25,624 bases of DNA. Origin: Verrucomicrobiaceae bacterium (GTDB lineage: Bacteria; Verrucomicrobiota; Verrucomicrobiia; Verrucomicrobiales; Verrucomicrobiaceae). Shown here piece by piece: positions 6,769-14,469 of the stretch. Every line of letters begins with the position of its first letter. Within the stretch, counting starts at the first letter, position 1. The translations under genes and the position numbers were made by a program. Under the pieces are notes generated by a model that ran no database searches, was not told where the DNA came from, and was given only the letters and a program-made list of their open reading frames with translations. Location of the stretch: positions 1 through 25,624 of the forward strand of contig JAGKWZ010000091.1 of assembly GCA_021151605.1 (NCBI GenBank), read 5' to 3'.

Positions 6769-9700
6769 CGTAGTGAAGGTTCCTGTCGTCGCGCCTTTCT
6801 CGATGTAGGTGGCGTTGAGGGTGTTGCCATTGATATCGAGGTTCAAAGTGCCGCCGGTATTGTAGCTGACATACATGGCCGCGTGATTCAGTGAGCCCCC
6901 ATCGGCACTGCCTGCACTGCCGGTCACGGTGTAAACCGTGCCGAAGTGATCGCGCGGGCCAGTGAGTGGCTTGATGTAGGCTCCGGTGCCGCTCGGGCGG
7001 CCGCTGCCTGCGTTCTTCTTCATGGTATTCGTCAGGGTGCTGCTCACGCCGTAATGGCTGTCGATGAGCATGGAACGCTCATAAGCGTGACTGTGACCGA
7101 CGAGCACGACATCCGCGCCGCCGTTTTCCAGGATGGGGCCGAAATTCGTGCGCATCTGCACCATCTGGCCTTCGGTATCGCTATCATGGCTGCCTTTGGA
7201 ATAAGGCGGGTGATGGAAGATAACGAGAATCCAGGTCTTCGTCGTGCTGGCGAGATCGTTCCTGAGCCACGCGGCCATAGGACCATCGCTGCCGTTCGCT
7301 TCGATGGTGTTTCGGCTGCTGGTTTGGGAGTCGAGATTCACGACATGCACATTGCCGTAGTCCCAACTGAAATAGCGCTCCGTGCCACTGGCCACGCCAC
7401 CGCATTCGCCCGCTGTGGGGAAGGTGAACATGTCGAAGTAAGGGAAGTTTGCCGTGCTGCTGGTGCTGCCGTTGTTGGCATCATGATTCCCCAGACAGGA
7501 CCACAGCGGCATCTTGCGGAACATCGTGGAATAGATGTCATAAAAACCGGTTTGGTATTCGCTGTCGGTGCCGCTGTTGTAGGCGTTGTCGCCAAGCATG
7601 AGGCACATGTCAGGAGCACGCGCGCCGGTCCAGGCGTAGTAAGCATCGCGCACATCGCGCTGGAACTGCGTGCCACGTCCACAATCGCCGACGACCCAGA
7701 TGCGCGTGTCGGTGGCCGAGTTTGGCGAGGTTCGGAAGCTGTGCTCGGCGTCGCCGCCAGCGAGTGTATCAAAGGCAGAGCCGATGCTATAGTAGTAGCG
7801 TGTGTAAGGCGTGAGGCCGGTGAGCTGAACGACGTGATCCGTGGCCGCAGCGGCTTCATTCACGGTGTTGGTGAGATTCGTCGGCGAGTCACCATAACGC
7901 ACGCGCCCCACCACGCTCTGGCTGCTGCGCCAGCGGATGACGATGCTGTTTTGATTGTTCTGATTCAAATACGGTCCGCGTGTGAGTGTGCCGCTACCTG
8001 CACCGACATTCACCGTGAGGCTGACCGCGCTGGAGATGACGAGATTGCCGTCATTGTCGGTGGCTCTGGTGGTGAGGCTGTAGTTGCCAGCGGTGAAGCC
8101 TGTCCAATCGAATGCGTAGGGCGAGATACTGTCTTCACCGAGCTTGGTGGCACCTTGATAAAACTCGACCTTGATGATGTTGCCGTCCGTATCAGCCGCA
8201 TTCGCCGCGATTCTGATGGTATCGCCGACATTGAAGATCGTGCCGTTGGTGGGCGATGTGATGGAGACGGTCGGAGCTGCCCCCACCTGGATGGCAGCAG
8301 GCAGGAGCGTCACATTATCGAGACCGATGATCTGGTCAGGCGAAGTCGCCACGGCATTGTCATCGACCCAGCGGAGGAGGAGCGTGGCAGCCGGAGCCCA
8401 GCCGCTGCTGAGTGTAAAGTCAGTAGGAGCCACGGTGGTGACACCGATACTGTTTGGCACCTGAACGCCCACGCCACTGATCGTAGGATTGAGCGCAGGC
8501 ACGCCGGTCCAAGTGGTGCCGTTGTCGAGGCTGTAGAACAACTGATAACCAGGAAGTTCATTGGCCGTGGCCGGAGCTGTGTAGCGGCGAATGTCGTAAC
8601 CGATCCGCAGGGAGGTGATGATGCTCGCGCCTGTGTTGCTGAGCTGCCATTGGATGGCCATGCCAGAGACCGATGTCGGAGCGGTGGCGATCACGCGATC
8701 CGTGCTGGTCGAGCCTTGGGCATTGTAGCCGTTATTTTGGTTGGCCGTGGGTGCATTGTTCACGGTGAGAGCACCCGCTGCGGCTACCATGGAGGCGACG
8801 CTTCCGGTTGCTCCGTTGGCAACGATGGGGATCGAGTCTGTCCACGTCGAGTTCGTTGATGTCGTCGCTTCACCGTTCTTGATGGACCAACCTGATGGCA
8901 GTGCGGTTCCTGCCGTGCCCATCGAGTCGAAGTTCTCGGAGAAGGCGACGGGGGCAGCGATGACGTTGATCGCCACGCTGGCGGAGGTGGTGATGCCGCC
9001 GTCGTTGTCGGTGGCTTTAGCGGTGAGGGTGTAGTTGCCTATCGTCACGCCAGACCAGACATAGCTGTAAGGCGCAGTGGTATCTTCGCCGAGCTTGGTC
9101 GCACCTTGGAAGAACTCCACCTTGCTCACGATGCCGTCGGTATCGGAGGCACTGGCGTTGATGGTGATGCTTCCAGCAAAGACATCGCCCGCAGCGGGTG
9201 ATGTGACGGAGACTGTGGGTGCCACGTTGTCGGCGTTCACCACGGTGATGACCACGGCCGTCGATGTGGCTGTCGTTGCCGCATTGTCAGTCGCCTTGGC
9301 GGTGAGTGAGTAAGTGCCGCTGATGACGCCGGTCCATGCAAAGGTGTAAGGAGCCGTGCTATCCTCGCCGAGCTTTGTGGTGCCATTGAAAAACTCGACA
9401 AGAGCGATGCCGTCCGTGTCCGCAGCATCAGCAGCCAGATTGACTGTGGCAGGCGCATCGAAGCTGTCCGTGGAAAGCGGTGCGGTCAGACTCACGACAG
9501 GAGGCAGGCTGGCGTTCACGGTGACGTTCACGATGCTCGAAAGCGTGGTCGCACCGCTGTTATCCACGGCGATGGCGCTGAAGGCATAGCTACCGACGAG
9601 CAAGCCAGTCACGCTTTGCTCAAACGGTGCGACGGTGTCCTCACCGAGTTTCACACCACCTTGATAAAACTCGACCTTCGTGATGCTGCCATCCGTGTCA

Positions 9701-12700
9701 GCCGCATCGGCTGTAATCGTGAAGGCTGCAGGTGAAATCGAAACGGCATTGTTCACCGGAGCGGTGATCGACACCGTGGGTGACGCATTGGCAGACGTGC
9801 TGAAGCGGCGTGCTGCGGTGCTCGCGACATTGATCGTGTCCGTGACGCTCGCATACCATTCGTAGTGGCTGCCAGCTTCCAGACCCGTCCAGTTCAGCGA
9901 GGCACTCGTGCCAGCGGCGGCCACATTGGCTGTGCCGAGAGGAATCCAGTCCGTGACGGCGGTCTGCATGTTGTAAGGCAGCGTGAACTGGCTGTCCGCA
10001 TCGGTTTCAAACGTACCAGTGGCAGAATTGACGGGATTCGAAACACGGTAGGTCTTGGCGTTGATCGTGTTGTTTGCAGGTGAGAAAGTGAAGTAGCGCA
10101 GCCAGCCGTCGCCACCATTGGTGCGGCCTTGGTAGTCCTGGAGGATGCTGTAAACCGTGCGGCCCTGGAAGGTATCGCTGCGCTGACCTTCACCGGCGAC
10201 ATGGCCGCAAAGCATCAAGAAGAAGTTCGGGTTGTCCTTCAGGTCATCATAGATGTTTTGACCCTGAGTACTGAACGAGGCGGGATTGCCAGTGTTGACG
10301 ATCCAGTGACTCGTCACGATGGCACGGCGATTTGGGAAGGCCTTCATCACGGCATCTGCCCAGTCGAGGATGGCCTGGTAGTTCGTCTTGGCACGGGCAT
10401 CGTATTCCAGGTGGATGATCACAAAATCCAAGCCACTCGCGCTGAAGAGCTGGTAGTTGTTGTTATTGTTTGTCAGCGACTGACTGGCTCCCCAGTAACG
10501 ACGACCCGCGAAGCGGCTCGTGCCGAAGGTTTGGTTGTAATACACATTCGCGCCGCCGGCATTGCCGATGGAAGTCTGGTCATGATTGCCAGGAGCCGCG
10601 CCCCAGGGAATACCATGAGCACGGAGAGTAGTGGCGGGGTTCTCGATGCGTTTCAGAGACTCATCAGCCACGACCCATTCGGCTGGCACCGCGTCACCAT
10701 TCTGCACGATGTCGCCCATGTGACTGACAAAGGCGAGATTCAGCGCATCGCGATTATCGACAAGCCACTGCGTCTGTGCATGGAAGGTGGCGGAGCGACC
10801 ATTGTTGCTCAAGTTCTCCGAGTAGAACTGCGTGTCAGGCAGCGTGGCGATGGTGAAATCAGCACCCGGAGTGGCAGGCGTCGCCTTGCGGCCATAGAAG
10901 GTCACCGTCATCGCATCGCTCTCAGTATCACTGAGTGAAACATTCAGCGTCGTGCTCGCACCGAGGACTATGGCATCTGCGGCGGGCGATGTCGCGGTGA
11001 TGACGGGCGGTTGATTCGAGTTTGGGGCTACCGTGATGATGACGACTGTCGAGGTCGTCGCTGCGCCGCTGTTGTCCGTGGCTTTGGCCGTCAGCGAATA
11101 GGTTCCAGCGGCTACGCTGGTCCAATCGAAGGCGTAGGGTGCTGTCGTGTCTTCGCCGACCTTCGTGGTGCCCTGGAAGAACTCGACCTTCGTCACAGTT
11201 CCATCGCTGTCTGCTGCATCCGCCGCATAGGAAACCGTTGCTGGTGCCATGCCAGTGTAGGCGGCCGTCGGGGCCGTGAGTGTGACGGTGGGTGCTGCGT
11301 TGGAAACAAAGGGAGCACCTTCGACCCATGTCGGGCCTGAGGTCAGTGTGCCCACCGGAACACCAGCAGCGCCGGGGCTGTTAGCCGTCGTGTTGCCAGT
11401 GCCTTCATTCAGACCGAAGCGACCGATGAGGCCCGCCGCAGAGGCGATCTCCAGATCCTTCGCCGCGAGGATGTCCGCTGCCGAGCGAGCGTAGTTCCAG
11501 ACGCGAACTTCATCCATGCGCCCCGCAAACGCGCCTTCACGAACTCCAGTGGAATTGAGCGCTGCGCCAATGCCAAAATGCTGGATGCTATCGTATCGAG
11601 GCAGCGCACCCGCAGCAGCCGTGGCGGTGCCGACTTGCACGCCATCGAGATACATCTTCCATGTCGCCGTCGCACCATCATAGGTGACGGCGGCGTGATA
11701 CCACTGATTGTTCACGATGGGCGTGTTCGTGGCGGTGATGGGATAGTTCTGACCAGAGGTCAAACCTGTCGCAGGATAAGTTTCAAAGTCAGCCACGAGG
11801 ATGCCAGCGGTGGTGACACCGAAGAAGTAATCGCAGTCAATGTTGGCACCATCTCCCTCACCTCGGCCTTTGCCAAAAAGAGGCACGGCCACCACGCCAC
11901 CACTTCCTGAAGTAGCCGTCACGCCCGTGCCTTCTTTGCGGAACCAGCACTCCAGCGTCAAGCCATTGCTCGGCGGTCCACCAGCGTTCAGCTCCGGCGC
12001 AGCACCCATGGTCACATAGTCATCCACACCATCAAAGGCGAGGGAAGTATTCGACGGCAGATTCAGTGGGTCCAGCGTAACCGTGATCGTAACTGCACTG
12101 CTGGTGGTGGCAAAGCCATCGTTGTCTGTGGCGCGTGCAGTGTAGTTGTAGATGCCAGCATTGAGACCTGCTTCAGCGAGCGAATAAGGAGCCGTGGTAT
12201 CCGTCGCGATGAGGGTGCCATTGCGGAAAAATTCCACCTGCGTGATTGTGCCATTGGCATCTGAGGCGGTAGCATCTACGGAGTAGGCCACTGGTTTGAC
12301 GAGAGACGTGCCTGTGGTCGGAGCGGTGATGGCCACCGTTGGAATGATTGGCGCTTCAAAGAAGGCGAAGCTGAACATGTCTTCAGTGGCGGTGGCACCA
12401 TCTTCAAGCACCGGAAGTCCAGAAGCCGGTGAATCGCGACTCTCAATGATCCATCGTGTGTTCGTGGCATCCCACTGATACGAGACGTGGTTGTCAATGT
12501 TGTTGGTGCCACCACCTTCAGGGCTGATGATGAGCACGCCAGTGGAGTTGGTCATGCCTGGGATGGTGAGATACCATTGACCTGTCAGTCCCTTGGTGAC
12601 GGTGAAAGTGCCGCCTGTCACATCGGTGCTGGCATCGCTGTTGACGCGGCCCATGCATTTGAGTCGCTTGGTGCCCACATCAGCCGAGCCAAGGTAAACA

Positions 12701-13434
12701 AAGGCAATCGGGTCTTGTTCATTGGTCGTGCCGTTTGAGTAGCTGTCGCGCACCCACATGGAGAACGAGCCGTTAGCGTTTGCCCGAGACAGCGCGTAAT
12801 TGTCCTCGTTCTTTACATGGTTGACCAGCAGGATGCCATTCTGTGAGGTGTAGCTCGCATTGATGGTCGTGAGATTCAGGCCAAAGACGCCTGCTCCAGC
12901 TGCGGTGAACTGCGTTCCCAAAGTGATGCCGGTAGAGCCGATGAAGGTGTCTGTCGCGCCACCGTTCGTTGCGGCCGAGTGCCGTCCAAGACCGCCGAGC
13001 CACTGTGAATACGGGAAGTGCGCGGCAGCGATGTTGACATTCACCTCCTCGGCTAGGGAAGACGCGTTGTTTGTGGTGATGTAGTAGCGAACGGGAGTCG
13101 CCACGACATCTATTTCTGGAGCGACCGTCGCATAGAACTGCCCGATGGTGTCGCCGAAGGCATTGTTGTTGCGGCCATTCTGCGACACGCTGGCAATCAG
13201 TACGCCAGTGGTGTAGTCATTGGGGTAGCCAAGAGTGATGTTGAAGTCGCCCTTGTTACTGCCTGATCGGATGGCGAAGTTTGGCGTGGTTCCAGCAGTC
13301 GTGGTGACGGTGACTGAGGTTGCGTTATTGCCTGCGTCGTTTTGCACGACGTTGAGGTTGCCAAACTCGGTGGTTTGGGCCGTGACGAGCACGGGTAGCA
13401 GTAGAGCGACTGCGGCGAAGAGGGAGCGGATCAT
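6757..13434 (-). CDS. Giant secreted protein with two metallophosphoesterase domains, LamG and Ig-like modules
   Basis: The predicted product is 2225 residues. The start is ATG 13434, giving signal peptide MIRSLFAAVALLLPVLVTAQ; the reading upstream of it overlaps the TPR gene. Order of parts, approximate residues: an unknown N-terminal beta domain shared with the right giant (21-364), Ig-like (365-455), LamG/concanavalin-like (459-690, with FDGVDDYVTMG and MDEVRVWNYARS), two Ig-like units (712-845), metallophosphoesterase 1 (861-1118: LPDTQFYSE, GDIVQNGD, APGNHD, TSHW, GHVAGEG), an Fn3-like piece, three near-identical Ig-like units (1215-1492), a beta domain (1495-1717), another Ig-like unit, a purple-acid-phosphatase-type Fn3 domain (1814-1900), and metallophosphoesterase 2 (from 1909: GDCGRG, GDNAY, GNHD, FHHPPY, GHSHAYER). 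It probably acts on phosphoesters outside the cytoplasm; the substrate is unknown. The frame ends at a TGA (6757) that looks like a frameshift product. The start overlaps the TPR stop by ATGA. Confidence 0.9.
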   Translation of the reverse strand: MIRSLFAAVALLLPVLVTAQTTEFGNLNVVQNDAGNNATSVTVTTTAGTTPNFAIRSGSNKGDFNITLGYPNDYTTGVLIASVSQNGRNNNAFGDTIGQFYATVAPEIDVVATPVRYYITTNNASSLAEEVNVNIAAAHFPYSQWLGGLGRHSAATNGGATDTFIGSTGITLGTQFTAAGAGVFGLNLTTINASYTSQNGILLVNHVKNEDNYALSRANANGSFSMWVRDSYSNGTTNEQDPIAFVYLGSADVGTKRLKCMGRVNSDASTDVTGGTFTVTKGLTGQWYLTIPGMTNSTGVLIISPEGGGTNNIDNHVSYQWDATNTRWIIESRDSPASGLPVLEDGATATEDMFSFAFFEAPIIPTVAITAPTTGTSLVKPVAYSVDATASDANGTITQVEFFRNGTLIATDTTAPYSLAEAGLNAGIYNYTARATDNDGFATTSSAVTITVTLDPLNLPSNTSLAFDGVDDYVTMGAAPELNAGGPPSNGLTLECWFRKEGTGVTATSGSGGVVAVPLFGKGRGEGDGANIDCDYFFGVTTAGILVADFETYPATGLTSGQNYPITATNTPIVNNQWYHAAVTYDGATATWKMYLDGVQVGTATAAAGALPRYDSIQHFGIGAALNSTGVREGAFAGRMDEVRVWNYARSAADILAAKDLEIASAAGLIGRFGLNEGTGNTTANSPGAAGVPVGTLTSGPTWVEGAPFVSNAAPTVTLTAPTAAYTGMAPATVSYAADAADSDGTVTKVEFFQGTTKVGEDTTAPYAFDWTSVAAGTYSLTAKATDNSGAATTSTVVIITVAPNSNQPPVITATSPAADAIVLGASTTLNVSLSDTESDAMTVTFYGRKATPATPGADFTIATLPDTQFYSENLSNNGRSATFHAQTQWLVDNRDALNLAFVSHMGDIVQNGDAVPAEWVVADESLKRIENPATTLRAHGIPWGAAPGNHDQTSIGNAGGANVYYNQTFGTSRFAGRRYWGASQSLTNNNNNYQLFSASGLDFVIIHLEYDARAKTNYQAILDWADAVMKAFPNRRAIVTSHWIVNTGNPASFSTQGQNIYDDLKDNPNFFLMLCGHVAGEGQRSDTFQGRTVYSILQDYQGRTNGGDGWLRYFTFSPANNTINAKTYRVSNPVNSATGTFETDADSQFTLPYNMQTAVTDWIPLGTANVAAAGTSASLNWTGLEAGSHYEWYASVTDTINVASTAARRFSTSANASPTVSITAPVNNAVSISPAAFTITADAADTDGSITKVEFYQGGVKLGEDTVAPFEQSVTGLLVGSYAFSAIAVDNSGATTLSSIVNVTVNASLPPVVSLTAPLSTDSFDAPATVNLAADAADTDGIALVEFFNGTTKLGEDSTAPYTFAWTGVISGTYSLTAKATDNAATTATSTAVVITVVNADNVAPTVSVTSPAAGDVFAGSITINASASDTDGIVSKVEFFQGATKLGEDTTAPYSYVWSGVTIGNYTLTAKATDNDGGITTSASVAINVIAAPVAFSENFDSMGTAGTALPSGWSIKNGEATTSTNSTWTDSIPIVANGATGSVASMVAAAGALTVNNAPTANQNNGYNAQGSTSTDRVIATAPTSVSGMAIQWQLSNTGASIITSLRIGYDIRRYTAPATANELPGYQLFYSLDNGTTWTGVPALNPTISGVGVQVPNSIGVTTVAPTDFTLSSGWAPAATLLLRWVDDNAVATSPDQIIGLDNVTLLPAAIQVGAAPTVSITSPTNGTIFNVGDTIRIAANAADTDGNIIKVEFYQGATKLGEDSISPYAFDWTGFTAGNYSLTTRATDNDGNLVISSAVSLTVNVGAGSGTLTRGPYLNQNNQNSIVIRWRSSQSVVGRVRYGDSPTNLTNTVNEAAAATDHVVQLTGLTPYTRYYYSIGSAFDTLAGGDAEHSFRTSPNSATDTRIWVVGDCGRGTQFQRDVRDAYYAWTGARAPDMCLMLGDNAYNSGTDSEYQTGFYDIYSTMFRKMPLWSCLGNHDANNGSTSSTANFPYFDMFTFPTAGECGGVASGTERYFSWDYGNVHVVNLDSQTSSRNTIEANGSDGPMAAWLRNDLASTTKTWILVIFHHPPYSKGSHDSDTEGQMVQMRTNFGPILENGGADVVLVGHSHAYERSMLIDSHYGVSSTLTNTMKKNAGSGRPSGTGAYIKPLTGPRDHFGTVYTVTGSAGSADGGSLNHAAMYVSYNTGGTLNLDINGNTLNATYIEKGATTGTFTTPGR
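8953..9790 (-). repeat. Three consecutive near-identical Ig-like coding units
   Basis: Within the left giant gene, three Ig-like domains begin at about 9780, 9507 and 9222, a period of roughly 275-283 bp. Each carries the same framework: SPTVSITAP or close variant, ADTDG, KVEFFQG, KLGEDTTAPY, W-G-V, GTYSLTAKATDN and a terminal VTV. The DNA copies are similar enough to be seen by eye (for example the GAGCTT-GGTGC segments on the plus strand). Such domains usually act as spacers or adhesive stalks. Confidence 0.75.
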
Positions 13435-14300
13435 GGAGTGGGGGGATTTGTCTGGGAAAGGCTCTTCAAGGAGGCGAGCGCCTGATGGGCCTGCTCGGCG
13501 ATGAGCTGCATCGCGTGTGCGCCGCGTTCGAGATTGGGCAGTGCCTGGATGTGCGTGATCAGCGCCTGCCACGCAGCCTGGGATTCACGGATGCGGCCAG
13601 CCTGAGCGAGCAGACTCGCGCGTTTCGCCATCCATGGCTCGGGCCTGGGAGCGGTCTGCTGCAAAACATCCACACGAGAGAGTGCTGCGTCGTAGCGACC
13701 GAGCACGATCTCCAACTCCAGCGCTTTCATGACCAGTCCTGGGCTGTTGCCGAGTCGCTTCAAATGCACTTCCAGCAGGTCCGCAGCTTCTTCGTTTTGC
13801 TGCTGAGAGATCAACGCCTCCACCACTTCCTGCACGAGATCAGGCTCGGCATTCGGTGTCTTGATCAAGGCAGCACGATAGTCTGCCAGCGCTGCGTTGT
13901 GCTCCTTCAACTGAACCAAAGCTCGTGCTCGTGAGGCGAGCGCACCGCCATGATCGGGATACTGAGTGATGAAGTCATTCAGCACTGCCTTGGCGGCGGC
14001 GAATTGCCCGGCTGTCGTGAGTGCCTGTCCGCGCAACCAGTTGGTCGCAAACTTGCCTGGAGCCAGGCGATCCGCCTTTTCCAGATCTACCAGCGCCGAC
14101 TCCCAGGCTCCATGCAGCACATTCAAGAACCCACGCCGATACCAAAGCTGCCCGTCTTCGGGATGCGCTGCGATTTCCTCATTGGCACGCTCCAACTCCT
14201 CATGATACGCACCGTGTCCATGCGACATGGTGGCCCATCCTGAACAGGCGATGAACAGGAGCATGATGAGAGATCGTTGGATCTGTGATGAACTGCGCAT
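13431..14300 (-). CDS. Exported tetratricopeptide repeat protein
   Basis: The predicted product is 289 residues from ATG 14300. I chose this start because it is preceded by a good Shine-Dalgarno (CTGGAG, about 5 bases before the ATG) and a hydrophobic export segment follows at once (RSLIMLLFIACSGWA). The longer reading from 14477 would cover the conserved upstream element. FIAC could serve as a poor lipobox, so a lipoprotein is possible. The mature N-terminus is histidine-rich (SHGHGAYHEEL). About six TPR helix pairs follow (LWYRRGFLNVLHGAWESALVD, ATNWLRGQALTTAGQFAAAK, ALASRARALVQLKEHNAAL, ALELEIVLGRYDAAL, KRASLLAQAGRIRESQAAW). TPRs mediate protein contacts, and the obvious candidate partner is the giant phosphoesterase encoded next, whose ATG overlaps this gene's TGA. 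The exact role is unknown. Confidence 0.88.
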   Translation of the reverse strand: MRSSSQIQRSLIMLLFIACSGWATMSHGHGAYHEELERANEEIAAHPEDGQLWYRRGFLNVLHGAWESALVDLEKADRLAPGKFATNWLRGQALTTAGQFAAAKAVLNDFITQYPDHGGALASRARALVQLKEHNAALADYRAALIKTPNAEPDLVQEVVEALISQQQNEEAADLLEVHLKRLGNSPGLVMKALELEIVLGRYDAALSRVDVLQQTAPRPEPWMAKRASLLAQAGRIRESQAAWQALITHIQALPNLERGAHAMQLIAEQAHQALASLKSLSQTNPPTP

Positions 14301-14329
14301 GGATCTCCAGAGAGTCGCAGATGTGACAA

Positions 14330-14351
14330 ATCCCAAGCGACAGTTCCGACA
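14330..14351 (-). promoter_or_regulatory. Conserved 22-bp element upstream of the TPR gene
   Basis: Read on the minus strand this is TGTCGGAA-CT-GTCGCTTGGGAT. It ends 29 bases before the TPR start codon. The same element, differing only in the two central bases, lies 30 bases before the right giant gene (20440-20461). It could be a promoter core for an alternative sigma factor or a regulator binding site. I cannot assign it to a known family. Confidence 0.65.
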
Positions 14352-14469
14352 CGCGAAAAGCTCTGTGATGTCTGAAAGCGCGGCCAAGGCCTTATGAATC
14401 AGAGTTTCCAGCCGCATTGCTAAATCTCGATGGAGAGCCAAGGTGACGATAAGTTCACGCGCGCCGAAG

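Noticed and set aside
6757..6775. Programmed ribosomal frameshift at the end of the left giant
   Set aside because: No slippery heptamer or obvious downstream structure is seen at the junction. A simple one-base indel in a short C run explains it better, although it is not excluded.
6946..8859. 637-codon plus-strand frame, and similar long frames at 9865-10938 and 15868-16713
   Set aside because: They are complementary to the giant phosphoesterase genes and have unpatterned, Arg/His/Val/Ala-rich translations. They are shadows of GC-rich repetitive coding sequence.
13435..13572. Upstream extension of the left giant start (and likewise 20410-20490, 14301-14477, 3244-3291)
   Set aside because: In each case the internal ATG opens directly into a signal peptide, while the extension is charged, overlaps a neighbouring gene or covers the conserved upstream element.
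14330..14351. Reading the shared element as a PhoB (Pho box) site
   Set aside because: TGTCG repeats occur with a 9-bp period rather than the 11-bp period of Pho boxes, and the CTGTCAT half-site is not matched. A phosphate link remains only a guess from the gene functions.
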